A stretch of 64,000 nt of DNA from a candidate division WOR-3 bacterium. Its GTDB lineage: Bacteria; Hydrothermota; Tepidihabitantia; Tepidihabitantales; Tepidihabitantaceae. Below the pieces are notes generated by a model. It saw only the letters and a list, made by a program, of their open reading frames with translations, searched no databases and was not told where the DNA came from. Positions within the stretch are counted from its first letter, which is position 1. Every line of letters begins with the position of its first letter. Shown piece by piece: positions 50,523 to 59,606 of the stretch. A program made the translations under genes and the position numbers. The stretch covers positions 62,001 to 126,000 of the forward strand of contig JBDRTY010000001.1 of the NCBI GenBank assembly GCA_039801085.1. Direction: 5' to 3'.

Positions 50523-51271
50523 TACCGGAGAAGATTACTGCACGGAGTTTGAATGTTGCGGTTCATGGCCGTCCGGTGCTGCGCGATATCAGTCTGAGCG
50601 TGATGGCAAATGAGATTCTGGCAATTATCGGACCGGCACATTCCGGCAAGACCACCTTCCTGCGCTGCATTAATCGCCTGATTGAAAATCAACCAGGTTT
50701 TGTCCGAACCGGCGAACTGCTCTTGGATAACCGGGATGTGCGGCAGTGGGATATTGATACGCTGAGGCGCCGGGTCGGGATGATTTTTGCTACACCGATA
50801 CCCCTGCCCGGGACGATCTTTGACAATGTGGCATACGGTCCGCGCCTGAAGGGGATCCGGAATATGCGCCGTCTCGCAGAAATTGTGGAGAGGAGCCTGC
50901 GTGCCGCTTTTCTCTGGGATGAGGTGAAAGACCGGCTGTTCAGTTCGGCACTGCGCCTTTCCGGCGGGCAGCAGCAGCGACTCTGCATTGCCCGTACGCT
51001 GGCGGTGGAACCGGAGGTAGTGATGATGGATGAGCCCTGTTCCGGCTTGGACCCGATCTCCACCGCTCAGATTGAACAGGCAATGCGCGAATTGAAGCAA
51101 GGCTATACATTTATTCTGGTAACCAACAATGTGAAACAGGCGGCCCGGGTTTCGGACCGGACTGCATTCTTTCTGAGCGGAGAACTAGTTGAACTGGGAC
51201 CGACCGCCCAGATTTTCACCGCCCCCAAGGACAAAAGGACTGATGACTATGTCTCCGGCAGAATCGGTTAA
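50522..51271 (+). CDS. PstB-like ATPase, subunit with altered Q-loop and H-switch
   Basis: A 249-residue ABC ATPase of the phosphate transporter. Walker A is GPAHSGKTT (PstB usually has GPSGCGKST), the signature LSGGQQQRL is perfect and Walker B is MMDEPCSGLD. But the Q-loop Gln is Ala (MIFATPIPLPG, others MVFQxPN), and the switch His is Asn (LVTNNVKQAA, others VTHNMQQAA). AAGGAGG at 50507-50513 lies eight bases before an ATA codon at 50522. Starting there restores the family N-terminus (PEKITARSLNV), while the first standard start is TTG 50549. An AUA start is therefore proposed. It overlaps the next ATPase gene by 23 bases. Confidence 0.85.
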   Translation: MPEKITARSLNVAVHGRPVLRDISLSVMANEILAIIGPAHSGKTTFLRCINRLIENQPGFVRTGELLLDNRDVRQWDIDTLRRRVGMIFATPIPLPGTIFDNVAYGPRLKGIRNMRRLAEIVERSLRAAFLWDEVKDRLFSSALRLSGGQQQRLCIARTLAVEPEVVMMDEPCSGLDPISTAQIEQAMRELKQGYTFILVTNNVKQAARVSDRTAFFLSGELVELGPTAQIFTAPKDKRTDDYVSGRIG

Positions 51272-52022
51272 TTCTCCGGTGAAGCTGGCGACGAAAAATC
51301 TCAGTGTATTTTACGGCAGTTTTCAGGCGGTAATTGATGTCAGTATCGAATTTCCTGCCTGCGGAATTACGGCGATCATCGGTCCTTCCGGATGCGGCAA
51401 ATCTACTCTCCTGCGGAGTCTGAACCGGATGAATGAGCTGATTGAGGGAGCAAAAATCCGGGGCGAGATTCTGCTTGACGGTAAAAACATCTATCAGCTG
51501 AATGTGTTGGAACTGCGCAAGCGGGTGGGTATGGTTTTTCAGCGGCCGAATGCGTTTCCCCTTTCAGTATTTGACAATATTGCCTATGGGCCCAGGGTGC
51601 ACGGAATCAACCGGCGACAGAAGCTGGCGGAGATTGTCGAGTGGAGTTTGAAGGCGGTCCGACTCTGGGAAGAACTGCAGGGACGGCTTGACCAGAATGC
51701 GCTCAGTCTCACGGACGAACAGCGCCAGCGGCTGTGTATTGCCCGCATGCTGGCGGTGGAGCCGGAGGTACTGCTCCTTGATGAGCCCTGTTCGGCACTG
51801 GATCCGATTGCGACGTTGCACATTGAAGACCTGCTCCGGCAGCTCAAGGAAAAATACACGATTGTAATTGTCACTCATAACATGCAGCAGGCGGCCCGGG
51901 TTTCTGATTTTACCGGTTTCATGTTTCTGGGAAAACTGATTGAATTTGGGGCCACATCCCAGATTTTTACCCGGCCCCGGCATCCGGAAACCGAGAATTA
52001 TATCTCGGGCCGGTTCGGTTAA
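51249..52022 (+). CDS. PstB-like ATPase, subunit with altered signature motif
   Basis: A 257-residue ABC ATPase. Walker [11 protein letters not shown]-loop MVFQRPNAFP, Walker B LLLDEPCSALD and H-switch [11 protein letters not shown] are all standard. The ABC signature, normally LSGGQ, is LTDEQ (residues SLTDEQRQRL). Opposite losses in its partner mean one ATP site of a heterodimer would be complete and the other degenerate. ATG 51249 is preferred because AAAAGGA lies nine bases upstream; another ATG two codons earlier is possible. Confidence 0.88.
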   Translation: MSPAESVNSPVKLATKNLSVFYGSFQAVIDVSIEFPACGITAIIGPSGCGKSTLLRSLNRMNELIEGAKIRGEILLDGKNIYQLNVLELRKRVGMVFQRPNAFPLSVFDNIAYGPRVHGINRRQKLAEIVEWSLKAVRLWEELQGRLDQNALSLTDEQRQRLCIARMLAVEPEVLLLDEPCSALDPIATLHIEDLLRQLKEKYTIVIVTHNMQQAARVSDFTGFMFLGKLIEFGATSQIFTRPRHPETENYISGRFG

Positions 52023-52041
52023 TTCCTTTAGAGACATACAG

Positions 52042-52124
52042 TTAACTAATCAAGTCTCATCTTCAGTTCTGTTAACCAGAATTTAACAATTAATTTATCA
52101 GGCATTTATTTTAACAGCTTAACA
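52042..52124 (+). promoter_or_regulatory. Putative Pho box: TTAAC-type direct repeats
   Basis: TTAAC-like units at 52072 and 52083, then TTTATC at 52094 and TTTATT at 52105, have an 11-base period, and TTAACA occurs at 52111 and 52119; another TTAACT lies at 52042. PhoB/PhoP operators are direct repeats with 11-base spacing. The array precedes the porin-pstS2 operon and the local PhoB homologue is encoded downstream. No TTGACA is present, fitting an activator-dependent promoter. Confidence 0.55.
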
Positions 52125-52166
52125 TTTTCCCGCATGTTTAAGCAAAAACAAAAGAAAGGAGCTGTC

Positions 52167-53354
52167 TTGAGTCGCAAAAAGCTGGTTGTAATCTTGGCGT
52201 TAATCGCCGTCGTCGGTCTCGCACTGGAGCCGGGCGAGACCGAATTTGAGCATAATGGCTGGTTCCGCTATACCAATCAGTCAACCGCCTTCAAGGTCGC
52301 TGAACCGAGTGTAAGCCGGTTAAGTCTGGAACGGGGCTATATCCGGCTTTCTCATCAGTGGGCACCATCCTTTTTTACCAAGATGACGGTGGATATCTTT
52401 TCATCGGATAAATACCCGGAGGGAGCGACGGTGCGGTTGAAGGAGGCATATGCGGATCTGGCGGCACCGTTCCTTCGCGACTTCAATATCACTGCCGGAC
52501 TCCAGAAGCATTACTTCGGGCTGATTTACTCCTGGGATTATACTCATCCGGAGAAGGAGCTGGCAGATGAACAGGGAATATGTGGCTCAGCCGACTACGG
52601 TGTTACCTTGAACGGGTTTCTGCCGGCAGGGCTGGGGGAGTTGCAGTTCGGGGTTTACAATGGTGAAGGCTACAAGTATGCGGGCAAGTATGTCAACACC
52701 TCACCGGAATTGCTGGGTAATCTAAGAATTACCTCCCTTCCCGGGATTACACTTGGTGCCTCGATATTTACCAACAGTGCTGACATCTCCCATTACAAGA
52801 ATGATCGCAAGGGCAGAGTTACTGAAGGTGGCAATATCTATTTTATGAATGCCGATACCGCGAATATCAACCGTCTGGCTTATGCCCCGATGTTCAAACT
52901 GGCGTTCGGGCCGTTTTCTCTTCTGGGTGAGTATCTGGGTTACAGCTATACGAGGAGGTTCAGCTACTATCAAATTAATCGGGACACGCTCGGTAATATT
53001 GTTGATTCAACTCTGGTGGTGAAAAAGAAGGATTACCGGATGAATGGAGTGGATTTGGTTCCGGTGGTGACACTGCCCGGTAGAACGGTGGAAATTTTTG
53101 GCCGGTTTTCAATCTGGGACCGGCGGGAGCAGAGTGGTGATTCAATGATGCTTAACCGGGATAAGAGTTTCATCCGTTATGGTACCGGATTCAATTATCA
53201 TTTTGTGCGTCGGGAAAAGGGCAAGCCGGGGCTTGAGTTTCAGTTTGCCTGGACCCGGACTCAGCCGAAAAACAGTGCGCTGCAGCCGACCGATGTGCTC
53301 TTGGCACAGGTGCGGTTTGAGTGGAGTGCACTTGTTCCCAAGCCGCAGATGTAA
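52167..53354 (+). CDS. Phosphate-selective porin-like outer-membrane protein
   Basis: A 395-residue barrel protein. Start TTG 52167 has AAAGGAG seven bases upstream and gives a signal peptide (MSRKKLVVILALIAVVGLALE); the ATG at 52134 adds a basic, non-signal stretch. The mature part begins FEHNGWFRYTNQ and has alternating strands, e.g. GYIRLSHQWAPSFFTKMTVDIF and ITAGLQKHYFGLIYSW, similar in layout to OprO/OprP porins. The last strand VRFEWSALVPKPQ ends the barrel. It heads the second pst operon under the repeat array, so uptake of phosphate across the outer membrane is the likely job. Confidence 0.75.
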   Translation: MSRKKLVVILALIAVVGLALEPGETEFEHNGWFRYTNQSTAFKVAEPSVSRLSLERGYIRLSHQWAPSFFTKMTVDIFSSDKYPEGATVRLKEAYADLAAPFLRDFNITAGLQKHYFGLIYSWDYTHPEKELADEQGICGSADYGVTLNGFLPAGLGELQFGVYNGEGYKYAGKYVNTSPELLGNLRITSLPGITLGASIFTNSADISHYKNDRKGRVTEGGNIYFMNADTANINRLAYAPMFKLAFGPFSLLGEYLGYSYTRRFSYYQINRDTLGNIVDSTLVVKKKDYRMNGVDLVPVVTLPGRTVEIFGRFSIWDRREQSGDSMMLNRDKSFIRYGTGFNYHFVRREKGKPGLEFQFAWTRTQPKNSALQPTDVLLAQVRFEWSALVPKPQM

Positions 53355-53384
53355 GATAAGCGTTGAAGAATAAAGGAGGATAGA

Positions 53385-54242
53385 ATGAAGAAGTTGTTTA
53401 CCGTGGCAACTCTAATCAGCACCATGCTCTTTGGTGCTGAGATCATTGTCAAGGGTTCGGATACGATGCTGAATCTGACTCAGCGTCTTGCCGAGGCTTT
53501 TTCCGCAGTCCGCCCCGATGTGACCGTCTCCATTACCGGTGGTGGTTCGGGTGTCGGTATCAATGCGATCATCAACCGCGAGGTTGATATCGCCAATGCC
53601 TCCCGAAAGATCAAGTCCAAGGAAATATCATCGGCGCGCTCCAACGGCGTCAATCCGGTTGAGATTGTGATTGCACTTGACGGATTGTCGGTGATCGTGA
53701 ACGGCAAGAATCCGGTCAGTCAGCTCACGGTTGAGCAGATTGGAGCCATCTACCGGGGTGAGATCACCAACTGGAATCAACTCGGCGGGCCGAACAAAAA
53801 GATCGTGCTTTATGGCCGTCAGCCCAATTCCGGTACCTTTGTTTTCTTCCGCGAAGAGGTGGTAAAAGGAGAATATTCACCGGCGATGCGGCAGATGAAT
53901 GGTAATGCCCAGATTGTGGAAGGGGTCAAGGCGGATGAGGGCGGTATCGGCTATGTCGGTCTTGGTTACATCAAGGGGATAGAGGGGATCAAGCCGGTGG
54001 CAGTGGCAAGAAAGGCGGGCGAGGCATATGTCGCGCCGACTGATGAAGCCAAGGTGCGCAGTGGTGCCTATCCATTGACGCGGCCGCTCTATCAGTACAC
54101 CAACGGCCGGCCAAAGGGCATCGTCCGGGACTTTATCCTCTTCGAGCTCGGTCCTCAGGGGCAGAAGATTGTGGAGGAAGAGGGTTTTGTGCCGGTAACC
54201 CAGAACTACAGCGAGCGCAATAACCAGATTCTGCAGCAATAG
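53385..54242 (+). CDS. pstS: Phosphate-binding protein PstS (system 2)
   Basis: A 285-residue periplasmic protein with a type I signal (MKKLFTVATLISTMLFGAE), unlike the lipoprotein of system 1. Phosphate contacts are IIVKGSDTMLNLTQRLAE, VSITGGGSGVGINAI, DIANASRKIK, GRQPNSGTFVFFREE and GGIGYVGLGYI. KEGG-like assignment to PstS family (PBP superfamily) is by these motifs. GGAGG precedes the ATG; 24 bases separate it from pstC2. Confidence 0.92.
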   Translation: MKKLFTVATLISTMLFGAEIIVKGSDTMLNLTQRLAEAFSAVRPDVTVSITGGGSGVGINAIINREVDIANASRKIKSKEISSARSNGVNPVEIVIALDGLSVIVNGKNPVSQLTVEQIGAIYRGEITNWNQLGGPNKKIVLYGRQPNSGTFVFFREEVVKGEYSPAMRQMNGNAQIVEGVKADEGGIGYVGLGYIKGIEGIKPVAVARKAGEAYVAPTDEAKVRSGAYPLTRPLYQYTNGRPKGIVRDFILFELGPQGQKIVEEEGFVPVTQNYSERNNQILQQ

Positions 54243-54266
54243 CGGGGCAGATGGCAGGTTGATCAT

Positions 54267-55193
54267 ATGAAGCGACGTAGAATCGCCGACAAAGGCGTCC
54301 GGGTTCTGTTTTCTGTCAATGCGGTGCTGGCAGCGGCAGTCCTGCTCGGAATCCTGATTTTTCTGCTTGTCTACGGCATTCGGGCATTCATCCCGGCCGG
54401 TGCGGTTGACCCCGAGGATCCGAGCACGCAGCCATTGACGCTGGGCGGTTTCCTATTCGGTACCTCCTGGAATCCGGACGCCTATGGTCAGCCTAAGTAC
54501 GGAATTGTGCCGCTGCTGCTGGGCAGTCTGATCACTACCGTGCTGGCACTGCTGATTGCAATTCCCATGGGTATTGCCGGTGCGGTTTTTATTGCGGAAC
54601 GGCTAAAGGGCGGTGTGCGGGTGGCAGTGAAAATGGCGGTTGAGCTTTTCGCCGGTTTTCCTTCGGTGGTCATCGGTTTCTTCGGCTTGATCGTTCTCGG
54701 ACCTGCTCTTGCCCGGTTTTTTAATGTTCCCTCAGGGCTCAATGTGCTCAACGCCTCGGTGCTGCTGGCGCTGATGTCACTGCCGACGATCATTTCGGTT
54801 TCGGATGACGCGCTCCGGGTAGTCCCTCATTCCTACCGCGAGGCGGCTTATGCGCTCGGGGCATCACCCTGGACGACTGCTATCCGAGTGATTCTGCCCG
54901 CTGCCCGTTCCGGTATCATGGCGGCGGTGATGCTCGGCTTTGGCCGGGCGGTTGGCGAGACCATGGCGGTACTGATGGTAGCAGGGAATGCGCCGATCAT
55001 TCCCCGTTCACTTTTTGATCCGGTGCGGACTATCACGACTACGATTGCAATTGAACTCGGGGAGTCTGCGTTCAATTCAATTCACTTTTTTGCGTTATTT
55101 GCACTAGGTTTCATTCTCTTTCTGATTGCACTGGTTACCAATCTGATTGCTGAGTCAATGATTCGAAGAGAAAAGAGGAGTTTTACGCTATGA
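54267..55193 (+). CDS. pstC: Phosphate ABC transporter permease PstC (system 2)
   Basis: A 308-residue permease with six helices and a longer periplasmic loop after helix 1 (GTSWNPDAYGQPKYGIVPLLLGSL, the classic PstC loop). ELFAGFPSVVIGFFGLIVLGP, the coupling loop SYREAAYALGASPWTTAIRV and GRAVGETMAVLMVAGN are standard. ATGA overlap with pstA2. Confidence 0.94.
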   Translation: MKRRRIADKGVRVLFSVNAVLAAAVLLGILIFLLVYGIRAFIPAGAVDPEDPSTQPLTLGGFLFGTSWNPDAYGQPKYGIVPLLLGSLITTVLALLIAIPMGIAGAVFIAERLKGGVRVAVKMAVELFAGFPSVVIGFFGLIVLGPALARFFNVPSGLNVLNASVLLALMSLPTIISVSDDALRVVPHSYREAAYALGASPWTTAIRVILPAARSGIMAAVMLGFGRAVGETMAVLMVAGNAPIIPRSLFDPVRTITTTIAIELGESAFNSIHFFALFALGFILFLIALVTNLIAESMIRREKRSFTL

Positions 55194-56074
55194 ACTCCTT
55201 GCCTGCCGGCAGACGGCGCAGAAAATACTTTCTGAGTAATGTTTACTTTTTATTTCTGGCGGTTCCGGTGATACTTTTCCTCGTCTTCGTTGCCTACATG
55301 GTTTTTTATCTTTTCCGCAACGGTATCAATGTCATCTCCTGGGAGTTTATTACCCGTCCGCCGGAACGGGGTATGACTGCCGGCGGTATCATGCCCTGTA
55401 TTGTCGGTACCCTGTATGTGACCTTGGTCTCACTAATCTTCTCGATTCCGATCGGCGTTTTCGCTGCCATTTATCTGGCAGAATATGCTCCTAACAATCT
55501 GCTGACCCGGATGATCCGTTCGGCGGTCCGTTCGCTTGCCGGTATTCCCTCAATTGTCTACGGTCTTTTCGGTGTTGCCCTGTTTGTCCGGGGAATCCAG
55601 CTCGGACTGTCGGTTCTGGCTTCGGGTTTGACGCTCGGCCTGATGAACCTGCCCTGGGTTATTGCCACTGCTGAAGAGGCACTCAGTTCCATTCCCGGCT
55701 CGTTCCGCGAAGGGGCACTGGCGGTCGGGGCAACGAAATGGGAAGCGATCCGGCACAATGTTCTGCCATTTGCCTTTCCCGGGATCCTAACCGGAATTCT
55801 GCTGGCGCTCGCCCGGACAATGGGAGAGACCGCTCCGATCCTTTTTACCGGTGTCACCTATTTTACCCGGGAACTACCCCGTTCACCACTGCAGAAGTTC
55901 ATGGCTTTGCCCTATCATCTTTTTGCACTTGCAACTCAGCACGATCAGCTGATGAAAGCCCGGCCGATTGCCTTCGGAACCGCTGCAGTGCTGCTGATTC
56001 TGGTATTGATGTTTGATGGTGTTGCTTTCTTGCTCCGGATGCGGATTGCAACTGCCAACAAGTGGCAGGTTTGA
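55190..56074 (+). CDS. pstA: Phosphate ABC transporter permease PstA (system 2)
   Basis: A 294-residue permease with six helices. [58 protein letters not shown], coupling loop [19 protein letters not shown] and [14 protein letters not shown] match PstA. It is followed after 14 bases by pstB. Confidence 0.94.
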   Translation: MNSLPAGRRRRKYFLSNVYFLFLAVPVILFLVFVAYMVFYLFRNGINVISWEFITRPPERGMTAGGIMPCIVGTLYVTLVSLIFSIPIGVFAAIYLAEYAPNNLLTRMIRSAVRSLAGIPSIVYGLFGVALFVRGIQLGLSVLASGLTLGLMNLPWVIATAEEALSSIPGSFREGALAVGATKWEAIRHNVLPFAFPGILTGILLALARTMGETAPILFTGVTYFTRELPRSPLQKFMALPYHLFALATQHDQLMKARPIAFGTAAVLLILVLMFDGVAFLLRMRIATANKWQV

Positions 56075-56088
56075 TTGACAGGAGGAAT

Positions 56089-56847
56089 ATGGAAAAGGGG
56101 AGAATAGAGATTCAGCAGTTAAATCTCTGGTTTGGAACGAATCATGTGCTCCGGGATATTTCGCTCGGCATTCCGGCTAGGGCAGTAACTGCCATCATGG
56201 GACCCTCAGGGTGCGGTAAGTCAACACTCCTGCGGTGCATAAACCGTATGAATGACCTGATCAGTGATACCAGAATTACGGGCGGGATTCTGATTGACGG
56301 CCGGGATATTTTCAGTCCGGAAACCGATGTGATTGAGCTGCGCAAGCGGGTAGGAATGGTATTTCAGAAGCCAAACCCGTTTCCCAAATCAATTTTTGAA
56401 AATATCGCCTTCGGCATCAGAATTCACCGGCTGGCACAAGGCCGCGAACTCAAGGAGCAGGTCGAAAGGGCACTTCGCCAGGCAAATCTTTGGGAAGAGG
56501 TTAAGGACCGCCTGCATGACAATGCCTTCTCCCTCTCCGGGGGGCAGCAGCAGCGGCTCTGTCTTGCCCGTTGTCTGGCGGTAGAACCGGAAATCATACT
56601 GCTCGATGAACCGGCATCGGCGCTGGACCCCCATTCTACCGCCCGACTGGAGGAGTTGATCATTCAGCTGAAAAATGAGTACACGATTGTTATTGTGACC
56701 CACAACATGCAGCAGGCAGCACGCGTTTCCGATTACTGCGCCTTCGTGATGCTCGGGGAGCTGGTGGAGTTTAACCGGACGGAGCGGGTCTTTACTAACC
56801 CCAATGACCGCAGAACCGAAGATTTCCTCGGAGGCAAGTTTGGTTGA
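56089..56847 (+). CDS. pstB: Phosphate ABC transporter ATPase PstB (system 2)
   Basis: A 252-residue ATPase with every motif intact: Walker [11 protein letters not shown]-loop [12 protein letters not shown], signature LSGGQQQRL, Walker [13 protein letters not shown] and H-switch [11 protein letters not shown]. It should act as the usual homodimer, and is the internal control for the altered pair in system 1. ATG 56089 has AGGAGG six bases upstream. Confidence 0.96.
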   Translation: MEKGRIEIQQLNLWFGTNHVLRDISLGIPARAVTAIMGPSGCGKSTLLRCINRMNDLISDTRITGGILIDGRDIFSPETDVIELRKRVGMVFQKPNPFPKSIFENIAFGIRIHRLAQGRELKEQVERALRQANLWEEVKDRLHDNAFSLSGGQQQRLCLARCLAVEPEIILLDEPASALDPHSTARLEELIIQLKNEYTIVIVTHNMQQAARVSDYCAFVMLGELVEFNRTERVFTNPNDRRTEDFLGGKFG

Positions 56848-56872
56848 CGCTTGTCAATGATTTTGTTATCAT
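56844..56872 (+). promoter_or_regulatory. Possible promoter of phoU
   Basis: TTGACG (56844-56849), 17-base spacer, TATCAT (56867-56872), starting at the pstB stop. AAAGGAG then precedes the phoU ATG. Would allow phoU-phoB-phoR expression apart from pst. Confidence 0.4.
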
Positions 56873-56889
56873 AAACTAAAGGAGTTGTC

Positions 56890-57558
56890 ATGACGATTCT
56901 GGAACAGAAGGTCAGTGAGTTGAAGGAGAAGCTGCTGACGATGGCAGGCAGGGTTGAGGAGATGGTGAGAGCAAGTATTCAGGCACTGGTCAAAAGGGAC
57001 ACCAGCGCCGCGGAGCGGGTGATTCAGGAACTTGAAGAACAGGTCAACAGTTCAGAAATTGAAATTGAGGATCTGGCAATTAATCTCGTTGCACTTTATC
57101 AGCCTGAAGCCTCCAATCTCCGGACGATTACCATGGTGATCAAGATTAACAACGACTTGGAACGGATCGGTGACCATGCGGTTAATATTGCCGAGGCGGC
57201 GCTGTTTCTCATTCCCCGCCCGCCGGTGAAGCCTCTGATTGATCTACCCCGCATGGCAGAGGCGGCGGTCAACATGCTTCACGACAGTCTTGATGCCTTC
57301 ACGCGCAGTGATGCCGAGCTGGCACGCGCCGTCTGTGCCCGGGATTCGATTGTCGATTCGTTGAAGGATCAGATTAATCGGGAACTGATTACCTATATGA
57401 CCTCTGATGCCAGCACAATTGACCGGGCACTGAAGCTGATGCTGATTTCACTCAATCTGGAACGGATCGCAGACCTCGCCACGAATATTTCAGAAGATGT
57501 GATCTATGCCGTTAAGGGCGAGGTCATCAAACATGGCAAGTGCGAGTCAGCCGGTTGA
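56890..57558 (+). CDS. phoU: Phosphate signalling protein PhoU
   Basis: A 222-residue all-helical protein of two PhoU repeats, each with the E/D-rich metal motif: EIEIEDLAINLVALYQPEASNLRTITMVIKINNDLERIGDHAVNIAE in the first half, and SLNLERIADLATNISEDVIY in the second. PhoU links Pst transport to PhoR and lowers the Pho response in phosphate-rich cells. It lies between pstB and phoB with Shine-Dalgarno AAAGGAG, and overlaps phoB by 26 bases. Confidence 0.95.
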   Translation: MTILEQKVSELKEKLLTMAGRVEEMVRASIQALVKRDTSAAERVIQELEEQVNSSEIEIEDLAINLVALYQPEASNLRTITMVIKINNDLERIGDHAVNIAEAALFLIPRPPVKPLIDLPRMAEAAVNMLHDSLDAFTRSDAELARAVCARDSIVDSLKDQINRELITYMTSDASTIDRALKLMLISLNLERIADLATNISEDVIYAVKGEVIKHGKCESAG

Positions 57559-58243
57559 ATTCCGGCAGCGGCTCATCGCTGTCGTTGATGATGAACACGA
57601 CATTCTGGAACTGGTATCGCTTCATCTTAACCGGACCGGCTTTCAGACTGAAACCTTTGTTAACGCCGCCAGTTTTTACGAGTTTCTAAAGAGGCGCATT
57701 CCGGATCTGATTATACTTGATCTGATGCTGCCGGATGTGGATGGGGTTGATGTCTGCCGTTTTCTAAAAAGTCAGCCTGATTATTCAAGGATTCCGGTCA
57801 TCATGCTTACGGCACGGACCGACGAGGCGGACCGGGTGCTGGGTTTGGAGCTCGGTGCTGATGATTACATCACCAAGCCGTTTTCACCCCGGGAGCTGGT
57901 AGCAAGGGTACGTTCGGTGCTCCGTCGGGGCGAAATCAGCAGCGATGAAGAACAGATCACAGTGGGAGGGATTCTTACCATTCATCCCCGGCGTCATGAG
58001 GTGGTGGTCGATGGGAGGAAGGTTCCGCTGACGGGCACTGAATTCCGATTGCTCTGGGCACTGGCAAAAAGGCCGGGCTGGGTATTCAGCCGGGACCAGC
58101 TTCTTAACGAAATCTGGGGGGAGGAGAAGGCGGTAATTGACCGGACGATTGATGTTCACATCAGTCATCTGCGGGTAAAGCTCGGGCAGGCAGGCGAGCT
58201 GATCAAAAATGTCCGGGGCGTGGGCTACAAAATTGAAGCCTAA
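57533..58243 (+). CDS. phoB: Response regulator PhoB
   Basis: A 236-residue OmpR/PhoB-type regulator. Receiver: acidic pair VVDDEHD, phosphorylated Asp in LIILDLMLPDVDG, Thr in MLTART, Lys in ITKPFSPRELVARV. The C-terminal winged helix has LTGTEFRLLWALAKRPGWVFSRDQLLNEIWG and RTIDVHISHLRVKLG. ATG 57533 lies inside the end of phoU. The repeats upstream of the porin gene are a candidate target. Confidence 0.93.
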   Translation: MASASQPVEFRQRLIAVVDDEHDILELVSLHLNRTGFQTETFVNAASFYEFLKRRIPDLIILDLMLPDVDGVDVCRFLKSQPDYSRIPVIMLTARTDEADRVLGLELGADDYITKPFSPRELVARVRSVLRRGEISSDEEQITVGGILTIHPRRHEVVVDGRKVPLTGTEFRLLWALAKRPGWVFSRDQLLNEIWGEEKAVIDRTIDVHISHLRVKLGQAGELIKNVRGVGYKIEA

Positions 58244-59606
58244 ACTGCTGATACCGGATTTACGGGGGACCGTATACCGTTCAGTGGTCCGGCTGCTGGT
58301 GGTAGGAATTGTGCTAGGTATTTCTACTTATGCGTTGCTGGTTGCCTACCGACCGCCGGAGGAATTTTCGGACTATGTCCTTTGGGGGCTGATTGCCCTT
58401 GCTGCCGGACTGTTACCAGCCGGACTGCTTAACTGGATGCTGTATCGTTCACTGCGGCATTCCGTTGATGAGGTCGTCCTTGCCTGTCGGAAAATTGTCA
58501 ATGGAGCTTATCAGTTTCGATTTACCCCGAGCAGATTTGATGAGTTTAACCGTCTGTTTATCGCCATCGGGGAGCTGGGGGAGACGATCCGGGTTAATTC
58601 TCGGGAACTCCGGCAGAAGCAGAGCTGGCTGGAGGCGGTCCTGAATTCAATTCAGGACGGACTGATAGTACTCGATGACCGCGGAATGATTCTGATTGCC
58701 AACCGCAGTTTCGGGCAGATTGCAGGGGCAGGGGATTTTTCAGGAAAATATTACTGGCAGGCGATCCGTCATCCGGTATTAAGCGAGATTGTTACGGTTC
58801 TGAAAGATGAACGCGGGCCGGTGAGCCAGCGGATTGATATTGCTGACCGGCATTTTCTAATTAATGCTGCCCGTTCAGCAACAGGTGAAAAGGTGATTAC
58901 ATTCAGTGATATTTCGGAGATAGTCCGGACGGCAGAGATGAAGCGTGATTTCATCCAGAATGTCTCCCATGAACTGCGAACTCCGCTTACCGCGATCAAA
59001 GGGTATGTTGAGACACTGAGCGAGACGGTTACCGATCAGGAACAGAACTATCTGAATATCATAAAACGGCATACAGACCGGCTGATCCGGATCGTTCAGG
59101 ATCTTATGACCCTTTCCCGGCTGGAAACGGACCGGCTGGTACTTGAAAAGGAGAAGACAAGCGTTCGGGAGCTGATAACCGATGCGGTTACCGCCTGCAG
59201 ACCGCTGCTGGAGAATAAAGGGCTGGAACTGAAGCTTGACCTGCCGGAACCGGATGTCAGCATTTGGGGTGATCGGCTGTATCTGGAACAGGCACTGGTT
59301 AATCTGCTCGATAATGCGGTGCGGTATACCGAAAAGGGGGGGATTAAGGTCAGCGGCCGGTTTGAAAATAATGATCTGTATCTGACGGTCGAGGATACTG
59401 GAATCGGGATACCGGCTGAGCACCTGCCGAGAATTTTTGAACGCTTCTATGTTGTGGACCGGGGACGGTCACGGCAGACCGGTGGAACCGGGCTGGGGCT
59501 GGCGATCGTCAAGCATATTGTCAATCTGCACAAGGGAGAGATCCGGGTTGAAAGTACCCCGGGTGCCGGTTCCAGATTTACCCTGATACTGCCGGTTGGA
59601 AAATGA
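58233..59606 (+). CDS. phoR: Sensor histidine kinase PhoR
   Basis: A 457-residue kinase. Two membrane helices at about 15-37 and 50-73 are joined by a very short outer loop, so like E. coli PhoR it cannot sense phosphate directly and must rely on Pst/PhoU. A HAMP-like linker and PAS domain (VLNSIQDGLIVLDDRGMILIANRSF) follow. HisKA has the phosphorylated His in QNVSHELRTPLTAIKG; ATPase boxes are NLLDNAVRYT, VEDTGIGIP and GTGLGLAIVK. TTG start at 58233 overlaps phoB by 11 bases; a longer frame at 58209 is the alternative. Confidence 0.92.
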   Translation: MKPKLLIPDLRGTVYRSVVRLLVVGIVLGISTYALLVAYRPPEEFSDYVLWGLIALAAGLLPAGLLNWMLYRSLRHSVDEVVLACRKIVNGAYQFRFTPSRFDEFNRLFIAIGELGETIRVNSRELRQKQSWLEAVLNSIQDGLIVLDDRGMILIANRSFGQIAGAGDFSGKYYWQAIRHPVLSEIVTVLKDERGPVSQRIDIADRHFLINAARSATGEKVITFSDISEIVRTAEMKRDFIQNVSHELRTPLTAIKGYVETLSETVTDQEQNYLNIIKRHTDRLIRIVQDLMTLSRLETDRLVLEKEKTSVRELITDAVTACRPLLENKGLELKLDLPEPDVSIWGDRLYLEQALVNLLDNAVRYTEKGGIKVSGRFENNDLYLTVEDTGIGIPAEHLPRIFERFYVVDRGRSRQTGGTGLGLAIVKHIVNLHKGEIRVESTPGAGSRFTLILPVGK

